Positions 30,559 to 41,245 of a DNA stretch of 64,000 bases are shown piece by piece. Position 1 is the stretch's first letter. Each line of letters opens with the position of its first letter. The notes beneath the pieces were generated by a model, which was given only the letters and a program-made list of their open reading frames with translations, was not told the DNA's origin and made no database searches. The translations under genes and the position numbers were made by a program. Origin of the DNA: Candidatus Pantoea edessiphila (GTDB taxonomy: Bacteria; Pseudomonadota; Gammaproteobacteria; Enterobacterales; Enterobacteriaceae); contig NZ_PDKS01000004.1 of NCBI RefSeq assembly GCF_002933335.1, positions 1-64,000 of the forward strand. Reading direction: 5' to 3'.

Positions 30559-31657
30559 ATGATAGAAATACAATCAATTAGCAATCTTATACATAGTTTA
30601 CATGAACGTAATAATAGGTTAAGGAGTTGTTTTTGATTATACAAATAAAAAACGGAGGCTTGAAGAAATAAATGTTTTACTAGAACAGCCAAGCGTATGG
30701 AGTGACCGTGATTATACACAAACCTTAAGCAAAGAACGATCTGTTTTGACAATTATAATTGATGATCTTGATAATATTTTGCTAAAATTAGATGAAAGTG
30801 GGGATTTTTTTGAATTAGCTAAAAATATTAAAGATGAGAACGCAATAAAAGAAGTCATAAAAGAACTATACATCATTGAAAATGATTTAACAAAATTAGA
30901 ATTTAACAATATGTTTTCAGGCAATAATGATCAATGTGATTGTTATATAGATTTTCAATCTGGTTCTGGTGGAACTGAAGCGCAAGATTGGACTAGTATG
31001 TTGATGAGAATGTATTTACGCTGGTTAGAATGTAAAGGTTTTAAAAGCCAAATTATTAATGAATCTCCTGGAGATATTGTAGGCGTAAAATCAGCTACTA
31101 TTCATGTATCAGGACATTACGCGTTTGGATGGTTGCGCACAGAAACAGGAATTCATAGATTAGTACGTAAAAGTCCTTTTGATGCTGGCCATCGTAGACA
31201 TACTTCTTTTAGTTCAGTTTTTATATATCCTGAATTAGATCATTACATTAACATTGATATTAGTTTGTCAGATTTACGCATTGATGTTTATAGAGCATCA
31301 GGTGCAGGAGGACAACATGTTAATCGTACAGAATCAGCTGTACGTATCACTCATATTCCTACTGGTACTGTAACCCAATGCCAAAATAATCGCTCTCAGC
31401 ATCAAAATAAAGAACAAGCTATTAAACAAATGAAAGCCAAGTTATATGAAATAGAAATCAAGAAGAAAAATAATGAAAAGAAGATCCTTGAAGAAAACAA
31501 ATCCTGTATAAGTTGGGGAAATCAAATTAGATCTTATATACTTGATGATTCTCGTATTAGAGATTTAAGAACCGGAATAGAAATACGTAATGTGCAAGAA
31601 GTATTAAATGGTAATTTAGATCCATTTATAAAAGAAAGTTTAAAATTAGGTTTATAG
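30559..31657 (+). CDS. prfB: peptide chain release factor 2, with programmed +1 frameshift
   Basis: RF2 terminates translation at UGA and UAA. The coding sequence is split: 25 codons from ATG 30559 ([20 protein letters not shown]...) reach an in-frame TGA at 30634. A +1 shift at TTT (30631-30633), skipping base 30634, continues as [13 protein letters not shown] to 31657. The shift site keeps the E. coli layout: a Shine-Dalgarno-like AGGAG at 30622-30626, one codon, a slippery codon (UUU instead of CUU), then UGA. RF2 hallmarks are present: [10 protein letters not shown], tripeptide region [13 protein letters not shown], and the GGQ loop [15 protein letters not shown]. The product is ~365 aa. 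RF2 thus controls its own synthesis through UGA read speed. Confidence 0.95.
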
Positions 31658-31666
31658 GAATATAAA

Positions 31667-33187
31667 ATGGTTGAAAAAACACATATTTCTAAAAATGAAA
31701 ATAATATCAAATTAAACGCTGAATTAAAATTACGCAGGGAAAAATTAAATATATTACGTAAAAATGGTACTATAGCATTCCCTAACGATTTTAGACGTGA
31801 TTCAACTTCTGATCAGTTACATAGCAAGTATGATCATATTTCTGCACAGGAATTAAAAAAATTAGATATTAAAATAAATGTCGCAGGTCGCATAATAACA
31901 AAACGCATTCTAGGTAAAGCGTCTTTTATTACTTTGCAGGATTTTGGTGGTCGTATTCAACTGTACGTAACTTGTCAAGATATATCAGACAACAATTATA
32001 ATGACCATTTTAAAACATGGGATATAGGTGATATTATTGGTGCTTATGGTCGTTTATTTAAAACAAATACTGGAGAGTTATCTATCCAATGTTTAAAAGT
32101 TTGTTTGTTAACTAAATCTCTTCGTCCATTGCCTGATAAATTTCATGGTTTACATAATCAAGAATTAAGATATCGCCAGCGTTATCTAGATTTAATTGTG
32201 AACAATAAATCTAATAGTGTTTTTAAGATGCGTGCAAAAATTATAAATACTATTCGTAATTTTATGCTGAACTCTGATTTTATAGAAGTAGAGACTCCTA
32301 TGATGCAGAATATACCAGGAGGAGCAGTAGCACGCCCATTTATTACTCATCACAATAAATTAAACATTGATATGTATTTGCGTATTGCACCAGAATTATA
32401 TTTGAAACGTTTAGTAGTAGGAGGATTTGAACGAGTATTTGAAATAAATAGAAATTTTCGTAATGAGGGAATATCATCCATTCATAATCCAGAATTTACT
32501 ATGATGGAACTTTATATGGCTTATACAGATTATAAAGATCTAATGAAGTTGACAGAAAAATTATTACGATTGATAGCTACGAGTGTTCTTGGCACAACTA
32601 TTGTATCGTACGGTAAATTAACATTTGATTTCAATAAATCATTTGAAATATTAACTATGAAGGAAGCAATAATAAAATATTGCTCAAAAATAAACATAAG
32701 CAATTTAAAAAACTATGATGCATTAGTAAAAACAGCTGAATCAATAGGTATTGAATTAAAAAAGCATTGGAGTTTAGGTCATATAGTGAATGAAATTTTT
32801 GAAAAATATGTGGTATCAAATTTAATACAACCTACATTTATTACAGAATATCCATCAGTTGTTTCCCCTTTAGCACGTCGTAATGATATAAATCCTGAGA
32901 TAGCAGACAGATTTGAGTTTTTCATAGGTGGTTATGAGATTTGTAATGGCTTTTCTGAGCTTAATGATCCAGATGATCAAGCTAAAAGATTTATGCAACA
33001 ATTTAGGGATAAATATCAACCTGATGAATCAATATTTTACGATGAAGATTATATTATAGCTTTAGAGCATGGATTACCTCCTACTGCTGGTTTAGGTTTG
33101 GGTATTGATCGAATTACTATGTTGTTTACTGACTGTCATAGTATTCGTGATGTCATCTTGTTTCCTACATTGCGACCAAAAAAATAA
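31667..33187 (+). CDS. lysS: lysyl-tRNA synthetase
   Basis: LysS charges tRNA-Lys with lysine. The 506-aa class II synthetase (E. coli 505) has the N-terminal OB anticodon-binding domain ([21 protein letters not shown]). Motif 2 is [23 protein letters not shown], and motif 3 is [12 protein letters not shown]. The [15 protein letters not shown] segment is intact. It begins 9 bases after prfB and is very likely cotranscribed with it, as in E. coli. Confidence 0.97.
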   Translation: MVEKTHISKNENNIKLNAELKLRREKLNILRKNGTIAFPNDFRRDSTSDQLHSKYDHISAQELKKLDIKINVAGRIITKRILGKASFITLQDFGGRIQLYVTCQDISDNNYNDHFKTWDIGDIIGAYGRLFKTNTGELSIQCLKVCLLTKSLRPLPDKFHGLHNQELRYRQRYLDLIVNNKSNSVFKMRAKIINTIRNFMLNSDFIEVETPMMQNIPGGAVARPFITHHNKLNIDMYLRIAPELYLKRLVVGGFERVFEINRNFRNEGISSIHNPEFTMMELYMAYTDYKDLMKLTEKLLRLIATSVLGTTIVSYGKLTFDFNKSFEILTMKEAIIKYCSKINISNLKNYDALVKTAESIGIELKKHWSLGHIVNEIFEKYVVSNLIQPTFITEYPSVVSPLARRNDINPEIADRFEFFIGGYEICNGFSELNDPDDQAKRFMQQFRDKYQPDESIFYDEDYIIALEHGLPPTAGLGLGIDRITMLFTDCHSIRDVILFPTLRPKK

Positions 33188-33500
33188 TTTAACAAATATT
33201 TATATATAATTAATTAAAAATTTACTAATTTAGTATTAGTATTAAAGATTGTTTATTATGTGATAATTTATAATAACCATATATTGTTTATATCTAATAT
33301 CTATTTTAACGTTATTTTACATATAATTTAATTATTTTATCAATAACAATTATTAAATAATCATTAATAAAAATCACGTCTATTCTTAATAAATTCTATT
33401 TGGCGCATAAAAATATATTTTTTTATATTCATCATTATTAATGATATATTATTTTTTCAATGTGTAATTATTTTTAATCGGATGCTATAGGAGATTAACT
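33188..33500. other. AT-rich intergenic region upstream of lysA
   Basis: About 313 bases without a recognised gene. The end carries the lysA ribosome site AGGAG at 33489-33493, seven bases before ATG. In E. coli many genes lie between lysS and lysA; I saw no relic I could name. Confidence 0.5.
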
Positions 33501-34775
33501 ATGCCTCTTTCTTTAAATGATGCCAATATAGCAATAAATTATAATAATTTATTAAAAATAGCACAGTATTATAAAGGTCCTTTTTGGGCTTATGATGCTC
33601 AAATTATAAAGTCTCGCATTTCTCAACTACGTAATTTTGATATTATACGTTTTGCTCAAAAAGCTAATTCAAATATTCATATTTTACGCTTAATGCGTTC
33701 AGAAGGTGTAAAAGTTGATTCTGTTTCTTTAGGAGAAATAGAACGAGCATTAATAGCTGGTTATCAAGCTGATAATGAAGATATAGTATTTACAGCAGAT
33801 ATATTTGATGAAATGACATTAAAACGTGTTGTTGAGTTAAAATTACAAGTTAATGTCGGATCTATTGATATGTTAACTCAACTTGGTTTATTATCTCCCG
33901 GTCATTCAATTTGGTTACGTGTAAATCCTGGTTTTGGTCATGGTTTTAATAAAAAAACAAATACAGGAGGAGAAAATAGCAAACATGGAATTTGGTATAA
34001 TCATTTATTTTTAGCTCTATCAATAATTCATAAATATAAACTTCGTTTATTTGGTATTCATATACATATAGGTTCAGGAACGGATTATCATCATTTAAAA
34101 CTAGTATGTAATTCAATGATTCGTACTGTTATAGAATTAAACCAAGATTTAGAAGCTATTTCTGCAGGAGGTGGATTATCAATTCCATATCATTTTGATG
34201 ATGTTAAAGTTAATACAGAACATTATTTCAATATGTGGCATAAAGTCAAACAATGTGTTTCTAATTATTTAGGTCATACAGTGAAATTAGAGATAGAACC
34301 AGGTCGTTTTCTTGTGGCTGAATCAGGAGTATTAGTATCTCAGATACGAGCAATAAAAAATATGGGAGACAAACATTTTATTTTAGTTAATGCTGGTTTT
34401 AATGATTTAATAAGACCTTCAATGTATGGTTGCTATCATCATATATCTTTGATGACCAGAGATAATCGTTACATAGATTCAAATAAAACCACTAATAGTA
34501 TAGTGGCTGGACATTTATGTGAATCTGGTGATGTATTTACTCAATCAGAAGGATATACATTACAAACTCGTACTATCCCTTTAGCACAAGTAGGAGATTA
34601 TTTAGTATTTCATGATTGTGGCGCATATGGTGCGTCTATGTCTTCTAATTACAATAGTCGTCCTTTAATTCCTGAAGTGTTGTTTAATAATGGTAAATGT
34701 ATGGAAATTCGTAGAGCACAAACAATTCAGGATTTAATATCTTTAGAATTAATTTACAATGAAATTGCCACATAG
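33501..34775 (+). CDS. lysA: diaminopimelate decarboxylase
   Basis: LysA converts meso-diaminopimelate to lysine, the last step of lysine synthesis. The 424-aa protein (E. coli 420) has the pyridoxal-phosphate lysine in RFAQKANSNIHILRL and the HIGSGTDYHH and SAGGGLSIPY loops. The substrate/dimer segments CESGDVFTQ and YGASMSSNYNSRPL are also present. Full length and intact, consistent with lysine supply to the host and the cell. A clear AGGAG ribosome site precedes it. Confidence 0.97.
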   Translation: MPLSLNDANIAINYNNLLKIAQYYKGPFWAYDAQIIKSRISQLRNFDIIRFAQKANSNIHILRLMRSEGVKVDSVSLGEIERALIAGYQADNEDIVFTADIFDEMTLKRVVELKLQVNVGSIDMLTQLGLLSPGHSIWLRVNPGFGHGFNKKTNTGGENSKHGIWYNHLFLALSIIHKYKLRLFGIHIHIGSGTDYHHLKLVCNSMIRTVIELNQDLEAISAGGGLSIPYHFDDVKVNTEHYFNMWHKVKQCVSNYLGHTVKLEIEPGRFLVAESGVLVSQIRAIKNMGDKHFILVNAGFNDLIRPSMYGCYHHISLMTRDNRYIDSNKTTNSIVAGHLCESGDVFTQSEGYTLQTRTIPLAQVGDYLVFHDCGAYGASMSSNYNSRPLIPEVLFNNGKCMEIRRAQTIQDLISLELIYNEIAT

Positions 34776-34803
34776 TGAGTGTAGCAAAAACGTTAATATT
34801 AAT

Positions 34804-35478
34804 TTATACATGATAACCTGATACTATTATTTTAGTAAAATCTTTTTTTAAATAAAAACTCCTAGGTAAAGTTAAAATTATTTCACTTTCTTTACTAATA
34901 GTTCTATTTAGCGATCTACAACTAGAAGTTTTAGCTTTTAGTTGTAAAAACACACCACGATAATTATTAACATAATTTATCCTATTAAAAACTATCATGT
35001 CCATTATTTCTTCCCAATCTTTACGTAAGATCATGTCTTCCTTTATACTAGGGTTCCAAAGAAAAGATCTACCAATTCTACGCATTTTTAGAGGAATATT
35101 ATTGTTACCTTCTACAGGAATCCATAGTATATTAGATAATTTATTTCTAATATTACTTTTTTTCCAAGTACTGCTGATGTTTTTTATTAAAGAAGTTGTA
35201 CAAATAAAAGTGTTTTCTATAGGACATCCTAATGAATCTATCGGTATAGTCTTGAGTTCTATTCCTAAATGCACAAAATCTTGTTCAGGTTTATTATATG
35301 AATTTACACCTAAATATATTTCCATTAATCTTCCAATCCAACCTTTGTTAATTTTTAGATCATTAGGAATTAACAAACCTGCATTATTAGCCAAATTTTC
35401 TAAAGTAAATCCTGCTAATGCCTGAGCTCTTGATAATAAAGTAATTTTATTTTTTGGTTTGTTTTGAAAATATTTCAT
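34804..35478 (-). CDS. mutH: DNA mismatch repair endonuclease MutH
   Basis: MutH nicks the unmethylated strand at hemimethylated GATC sites during mismatch repair. The 224-aa protein (E. coli 229) keeps the catalytic D...E.K pattern in KPEQDFVHLGIELKTIP, plus KGWIGRLMEIYLG, LWIPVEG and LPRSFYLKKDF. It converges on lysA. The end of mutS at the right edge of the window suggests that mismatch repair is still working, provided MutL and Dam methylase are encoded elsewhere. Confidence 0.95.
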   Translation of the reverse strand: MKYFQNKPKNKITLLSRAQALAGFTLENLANNAGLLIPNDLKINKGWIGRLMEIYLGVNSYNKPEQDFVHLGIELKTIPIDSLGCPIENTFICTTSLIKNISSTWKKSNIRNKLSNILWIPVEGNNNIPLKMRRIGRSFLWNPSIKEDMILRKDWEEIMDMIVFNRINYVNNYRGVFLQLKAKTSSCRSLNRTISKESEIILTLPRSFYLKKDFTKIIVSGYHV

Positions 35479-35980
35479 AATAATATTTAAATAATAGTTC
35501 GTTTATTTAATAATCTCTTTACATATTTATTAATATTAGTTGAATATACTAAATAACATAAAAAAACTTATAATGATAAAAGATACTGCAATAGTTTATT
35601 TTATATTTAATAAATGATAATATGAGATCTTATAGTAACCATATTAAAATTGTTTATATGATATAAATCAAGAAAATTTTATATTTTCAAACTCGTTTTA
35701 TAACTTAATTATGAGTAATATAACACAGGAAATTTTAATCAAGAATATTGTAATTCGAAACTACAGAAAAAGTACTATTATTATAGACAATGTAATTTGC
35801 TAAAATCACTTAATATCTATCGATTAAATTTTAAATTAAATACAACATAATATTAAAAATTATATTAATGGATATTAAGCATATTTATAATTAAAATTTA
35901 CATTGATTTCATAGGTCATCTAAATGCTATAAAATATTATTTCAAATTTTATTAACGTTCTTCCTACTTTTAATGTTAAG
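35479..35980. other. AT-rich intergenic region at the place of the lost rppH-ptsP genes
   Basis: About 500 bases between the divergent mutH and lgt genes. In E. coli rppH (nudH) and ptsP lie here. I see no open frame of note, no strong hairpin, and no relic that I could assign. Confidence 0.5.
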
Positions 35981-36841
35981 ATGAATATAAAATATATAAC
36001 TTTGCCAAAAATCAATCCTATCATTTTTTCTATAGGACCAATTTCTTTTCGTTGGTATGGTCTAATGTACCTAGTAGGTTTGATTTTTGCTCTATGGTTA
36101 GCTAAGCTTCGTGCAAAAAAATATAACTATAGTATAAAAGAAATAGAAGGCTTAATATATCATTGTTTTTTTGGTGCTATTATAGGTGGTAGGATAGGTT
36201 ATATGTTCTTCTATAATTTACCACTGCTTATAGATAAACCTTTATCTTTGATTAAGATTTGGGAAGGAGGCATGTCATTTCATGGAGGATTACTAGGTGT
36301 TATATTAATAATTGTTTATCATTGTTATAAAAATCAACGCATATTTTTCGAAATTTCAGATTTTATAGCTCCATTAATTCCATTTGGATTAGGTGTAGGA
36401 CGTTTAGGAAATTTCATTAATGGGGAATTATGGGGTAGAGTAGATTTATATTTCCCATTCACAGTATTTTTTCCTAATGCATATAATGAAGATTTAAAAA
36501 CTGCTTTAGAAAACCCAACATACCAATCATTATTTGAGTATTATGGAGCATTACCTCGCCATCCTTCTCAATTGTATGAATTTATCTTGGAAGGAGTTAT
36601 TTTATTTTTCATTCTAAATATATTTGTACTTAAAAATAGACCTTTAGGTAGCACATCTGGTCTTTTTTTAGTTTGTTACGGTATATTTCGAATATTAGTA
36701 GAATTTTTCCGAGAACCAGATATTCAATTGGGATTGTTTTATGATAGCATAACTATGGGACAGATTTTATCTTTACCAATGTTTATAATAGGTATCATTA
36801 TTCTTGTATGGTCTAATTTTAATCTCAAAAACAGAAGATGA
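35981..36841 (+). CDS. lgt: prolipoprotein diacylglyceryl transferase
   Basis: Lgt attaches diacylglycerol to the lipobox cysteine of lipoproteins in the inner membrane. The 286-aa protein (E. coli 291) has several membrane segments, the essential His in MSFHGGLLGV, and the family signature GVGRLGNFINGELWGR. RHPSQLYE and the C-terminal GILVEFFREPD-like motif (FRILVEFFREPD) are intact. Its stop codon is 4 bases from the thyA start, so the two are cotranscribed, as in E. coli. Confidence 0.96.
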   Translation: MNIKYITLPKINPIIFSIGPISFRWYGLMYLVGLIFALWLAKLRAKKYNYSIKEIEGLIYHCFFGAIIGGRIGYMFFYNLPLLIDKPLSLIKIWEGGMSFHGGLLGVILIIVYHCYKNQRIFFEISDFIAPLIPFGLGVGRLGNFINGELWGRVDLYFPFTVFFPNAYNEDLKTALENPTYQSLFEYYGALPRHPSQLYEFILEGVILFFILNIFVLKNRPLGSTSGLFLVCYGIFRILVEFFREPDIQLGLFYDSITMGQILSLPMFIIGIIILVWSNFNLKNRR

Positions 36842-36845
36842 ATAA

Positions 36846-37637
36846 ATGCAAAAATATTTAGACTTAATACAATATATATTAAATAAAGGAATTAAAAAAC
36901 CTGATCGTACTGGTATTGGTACCATATCTATCTTTGGATATCAGATGCGATTTAATTTAAATAATGGTTTTCCGTTATTAACCACTAAAAAGTGTCATTT
37001 TTCTTCTATAGTTCATGAACTGATATGGTTTTTGAAAGGTGATACCAATATTAAATATTTGAAAGAAAATAAAGTTTCTATTTGGGATGAATGGGCAGAT
37101 ACTCAAGGAAATTTAGGACCAATTTATGGAAAACAATGGCGAAGTTGGAATACGCAAACAGGACAAATTGATCAAATACAGCAAGTTATTGATATATTGA
37201 ATACTGATCCCCATTCCAGACGTATTATTGTATCATCTTGGAATGTCAGTGATTTAAAAAATATGGCATTACCGCCCTGTCATATTTTATTTCAGTTTTA
37301 TATATCAAATAATAAATTATCCTGCCATTTTTATCAGCGTTCATGTGATGTTTTTCTAGGTTTACCTTTTAATCTTGCAAGCTATGGATTATTAGTGCAC
37401 ATAATGGCACAACAATGCAATTTCAATGTAGGAGAATTAATTTGGAGTGTGGGAGACGCTCATTTATATCAAAATCACCTAGAACAAGCTTTTTTGCAGT
37501 TAAAAAGAATACCTCGTATATTGCCTAACTTGATTATCACAAGAAAACCAAAAACGATATTTGATTATGATTTTAAAGATTTTGCAATTAAAGATTACTA
37601 TCCGTATCCAAACATTAAAGCACCTATTGCTATTTGA
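36846..37637 (+). CDS. thyA: thymidylate synthase
   Basis: ThyA methylates dUMP to dTMP with methylenetetrahydrofolate. The 263-aa protein (E. coli 264) carries the catalytic cysteine in [12 protein letters not shown], the [19 protein letters not shown] segment, and [10 protein letters not shown]. The folate-binding C terminus IKAPIAI is complete. The start is ATG 36846, 4 bases after the lgt stop codon. Confidence 0.97.
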   Translation: MQKYLDLIQYILNKGIKKPDRTGIGTISIFGYQMRFNLNNGFPLLTTKKCHFSSIVHELIWFLKGDTNIKYLKENKVSIWDEWADTQGNLGPIYGKQWRSWNTQTGQIDQIQQVIDILNTDPHSRRIIVSSWNVSDLKNMALPPCHILFQFYISNNKLSCHFYQRSCDVFLGLPFNLASYGLLVHIMAQQCNFNVGELIWSVGDAHLYQNHLEQAFLQLKRIPRILPNLIITRKPKTIFDYDFKDFAIKDYYPYPNIKAPIAI

Positions 37638-37792
37638 TCATTTTATTAAATAAATATAATTATTGCCCTATTTTTAAAGACATAAATTTTAACAAGTGTG
37701 CTTTCATGAACATTATTATCTCATTTCTATCATGGATGTTATATGGAAAATAATTTATTAATTAGTAATTATAGTTAGTCAATAGGAAATTT

Positions 37793-40700
37793 ATGCTTTA
37801 TATATACCACTCTAATCAACTTAATATTCTTAAAAAATTATTGAATACAATAATTAATCGCAAATTAAGCTGTGATCATTTTGCAGCAGAATATATCCTT
37901 GTAAAGGATTTAGATGTAGCTAGATGGTTAAAAACAGGAATATCGTTACAATTTAACATTGCTGCTAATATTAAATGTAATATATTTGAAAAATTCATTT
38001 GGGACATTATGTATAAAATATCACCTGAGGTCATTCCAAAAAATTTTTCAAATAAAAACAATATTATTTTTATGATTTTATCTAGAATACCAAAAATATT
38101 AAAAACAAATGATTTTCATTTTCTTTCAAATTATCTAGATAATTGTCGTAATAAAAACAATTTGTTTCATTTTAGTGAAGGAATGGCTAATATTTTTGAG
38201 AAATATATAATTTATCGACCAGATTGGCTACAAACTTGGGCAAATGGAAAACTAATTGATAATCTTGGTAATGAACAATTATGGCAAGCTGCTATCTGGC
38301 AAGATTTAATATCTTTCTATGGGATTCAATTAAAAAAATATTCATTTCAACAAAATAACTTTTATTCACTTTTTATAAAAAAGTTACATCAGAACTCAAA
38401 TATAAAAGAATTTTTACCACCTCGTTTATTTGTTTTTGGCATATCTTCTTTTTCGCCTTACTACATAAAAATTCTAAATGAAATAAGCTGTTATATTGAC
38501 ATTCATTTATTTATTAGCAATCCATGTCGTAATTATTGGGGAGACATTCAAGAACATATTATTTTACCAAGAAAATCAAAAAATCATCAACAAATTATAG
38601 ATCAAGATTTAATTAACATTAGTTCTAATTATTGGTCAGAATTTTTTAGAAACACATATAAACAACACATCAATAATCCACTATTAGTCTCTTGGGGTAA
38701 GTTAGGTTGTGATAATTTGTTTCTTCTTAATCAGTTAGAATCTAGTAATCACGATGATATTTTTGTAGATATTAATGAAGATAATTTATTGCATTGTATT
38801 CAAAGCGATATTTTAAATCTCAAGAATAGTAGTGTTATTGGGCTAAGTTACAAAGACTTAGAATGTAATAATCAAAAGCGTTGTATCTATAACATAGATA
38901 GATCGATTTCAATCAATGTTTGTCATACTATACAACGTGAAGTGGAAGTATTACAAAATTATTTGGTAGAATTAATTAATTCTGATTCCAATCTTAATGT
39001 AAATGATATTATAGTAATGGTAGCTGATATTGATATTTATATACCATTTATTAAATCAACATTTTATGATAAATCAATCAAAAAATTTTTGCCTGTTACA
39101 ATTTTGGATCATAGTATTACCAAAGAAAATCCAATAGTTATTGTTTTTTTAAAATTGTTATCTTTAGATAATAATAATTATATTCTTGAAGATATATTAT
39201 CTTTATTAGATGTAAAGTCTTTAGCAGACCATTTTTTTATAGAAGAAAATCAGTTAATTTTATTACAATATTTAATTGATAATAATTATACTTATGAGAA
39301 ATTAAATGAATTTAAAATTTTATTAGAAAGTAATGATATCGAAAACAATCACAGAGCATTGTATAATACAAAAGAAATTTTATTAGATCATCTCAGTGAA
39401 TATTCAAAAAATATTTTGTCATCTAATATACCAATCAATGATTTGTTAAGTATTTTATTAAAAAATCTAGAACACATGATCTTAAAGATTAATAGTTGGA
39501 GTTTAATATTCAAAAAAAGTTACTTATTAAAAGATTGGCTGCCTTTATGTAGACAATTAATTGATGATTTTTTTAATATAAATAATAAAGATGAATCTGA
39601 GTCAATTTTTTTCTTTATAGAATATAATTGGAAAAAACTAATATATAATAGCAAAAAATTCATTTTTGAAAAAATTTCAATTGTATTATTGAAAAATATC
39701 TTTATTAATCAACTAGATCAGGAAAATAATAATAAAAATTTTCTCCCAGGAAAAATTAATTTCTGTGAATTAAATTACATAAGGTCTCTTCCATTCAAAG
39801 TTATATGCTTACTAGGAATGAATAAAGATGATTATCCCAGAAAACCAAATTTGAGTGAATTAAATTTAATGTATCAACAACCACGAAAAGGAGATTCTCA
39901 TCTTATAGATGAAGATCGATACTTATTCCTGGATATTTTAATATCTGCTAAAAATAAACTTTATTTAAGTTATATTGGTAGATCTGTTAAAGATAATACA
40001 GAATGTTATCCCTCTATTTTGGTAACTGAATTGTTAGAATATATTGGGCAAAACTTTTATCTTAAAGGCGATGAAAACATTAAAATAGATGATAGTTATA
40101 AAAATGTTAAAAAATATCTATTACAATATCACAATAGATTATCATGTACGCCAAACAACTTTAAAGCTAATTTCAAGACATCAAAAATTTTTGTTGATGA
40201 GCAATTGACAGTAGCGCAAGTCACAAAGCTACCACAATGTAGTTTTGTTAATGCATTAACAACATATAAGGTGGATTATTTAAAAATAAATCAATTGTTA
40301 TATTTCTGGAGCCATCCAGTACGCGCTTGGTTTAATAAAAGATTAAAAGTATTATTCCCCCTTCAACAATACTCATCAAAAAATATATCATATCATTATG
40401 AAGATTTAAAACTTTACCGAACTAAATATAATTTACTAAATGCGCTAATAGAAAAAAATAACGATGCTATCCAAAATATTTACAATCATAATAAAGTATT
40501 CGGTTATTTACCTCCAGGTGTCTTTGCAGAATTATTTTGGAATGATTTAAAGCAACAAATGCAGCAAATAGCAATAAAAGTTATTGATGATTTGAGAGAA
40601 AATAATACTTGGGAAATCAATTTAAAACTTCAAGATTTAACTTTAATAGGTTCATTAAAACAAGTACAATCAAATGGATTAATTCGATGGTCTCCAAACA

Positions 40701-41170
40701 TACTCACTATTAAAGATGGACTTCTACTTTTATTAGAACATCTTATCTATTGTGCAACAGGAGGTAATGGTAATAGTAAAATGATTGGAATGTCTAAAAG
40801 TTATTGGTATTTTCACAATATACAAAAAAATAAATCTATCGATTTTTTAAATAAATATATCACTGGGTATCTTTCTGGAATGACTAATCCTTTATTATTA
40901 TTTAATAAAATAGGTAGTACTTGGTTAAGGTATTGTTATAATAAAAAAACTAAAAAATTAATTACTGATAAATTTTCTATAGCAAAAGCACACAATAAAT
41001 TATTAATTGCTTTAAATGGAGAATATAACATTTTGTCAGGGGAGAACAAAGATCCTTATGTACAACGTTTATATCGTAATTTAGGAGATTTAGAGATAAA
41101 ACAAATAAAAAAATCCGCAGAAATATGGTATTTGCCAGTATTACAAGCACATCAAGATATGAAATGGTAA
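37793..41170 (+). CDS. recC: exonuclease V gamma chain RecC
   Basis: RecC is the scaffold of RecBCD; it holds the DNA fork, splits the strands and reads the Chi site. The 1125-aa frame has the E. coli length (1122) and matches along its whole extent. Examples are FFNPC-like FISNPCRNYWGDI, NPLLVSWGKLGCDNL, VCHTIQREVEVL, MVADIDIYIPFI, KVICLLGMN and the C-terminal YCATGGNGNSK. It has many substitutions but no frame breaks. Its partner recB follows 75 bases later; ptrA, between them in E. coli, is gone. Only RecB helicase remains as a partner. Confidence 0.93.
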   Translation: MLYIYHSNQLNILKKLLNTIINRKLSCDHFAAEYILVKDLDVARWLKTGISLQFNIAANIKCNIFEKFIWDIMYKISPEVIPKNFSNKNNIIFMILSRIPKILKTNDFHFLSNYLDNCRNKNNLFHFSEGMANIFEKYIIYRPDWLQTWANGKLIDNLGNEQLWQAAIWQDLISFYGIQLKKYSFQQNNFYSLFIKKLHQNSNIKEFLPPRLFVFGISSFSPYYIKILNEISCYIDIHLFISNPCRNYWGDIQEHIILPRKSKNHQQIIDQDLINISSNYWSEFFRNTYKQHINNPLLVSWGKLGCDNLFLLNQLESSNHDDIFVDINEDNLLHCIQSDILNLKNSSVIGLSYKDLECNNQKRCIYNIDRSISINVCHTIQREVEVLQNYLVELINSDSNLNVNDIIVMVADIDIYIPFIKSTFYDKSIKKFLPVTILDHSITKENPIVIVFLKLLSLDNNNYILEDILSLLDVKSLADHFFIEENQLILLQYLIDNNYTYEKLNEFKILLESNDIENNHRALYNTKEILLDHLSEYSKNILSSNIPINDLLSILLKNLEHMILKINSWSLIFKKSYLLKDWLPLCRQLIDDFFNINNKDESESIFFFIEYNWKKLIYNSKKFIFEKISIVLLKNIFINQLDQENNNKNFLPGKINFCELNYIRSLPFKVICLLGMNKDDYPRKPNLSELNLMYQQPRKGDSHLIDEDRYLFLDILISAKNKLYLSYIGRSVKDNTECYPSILVTELLEYIGQNFYLKGDENIKIDDSYKNVKKYLLQYHNRLSCTPNNFKANFKTSKIFVDEQLTVAQVTKLPQCSFVNALTTYKVDYLKINQLLYFWSHPVRAWFNKRLKVLFPLQQYSSKNISYHYEDLKLYRTKYNLLNALIEKNNDAIQNIYNHNKVFGYLPPGVFAELFWNDLKQQMQQIAIKVIDDLRENNTWEINLKLQDLTLIGSLKQVQSNGLIRWSPNILTIKDGLLLLLEHLIYCATGGNGNSKMIGMSKSYWYFHNIQKNKSIDFLNKYITGYLSGMTNPLLLFNKIGSTWLRYCYNKKTKKLITDKFSIAKAHNKLLIALNGEYNILSGENKDPYVQRLYRNLGDLEIKQIKKSAEIWYLPVLQAHQDMKW

Positions 41171-41245
41171 AATATATTGTGATTTATTTTTATTGACTAA
41201 ATAAATTTAAATTATTAACAACTTTTAAATTAGATAATAATATCA

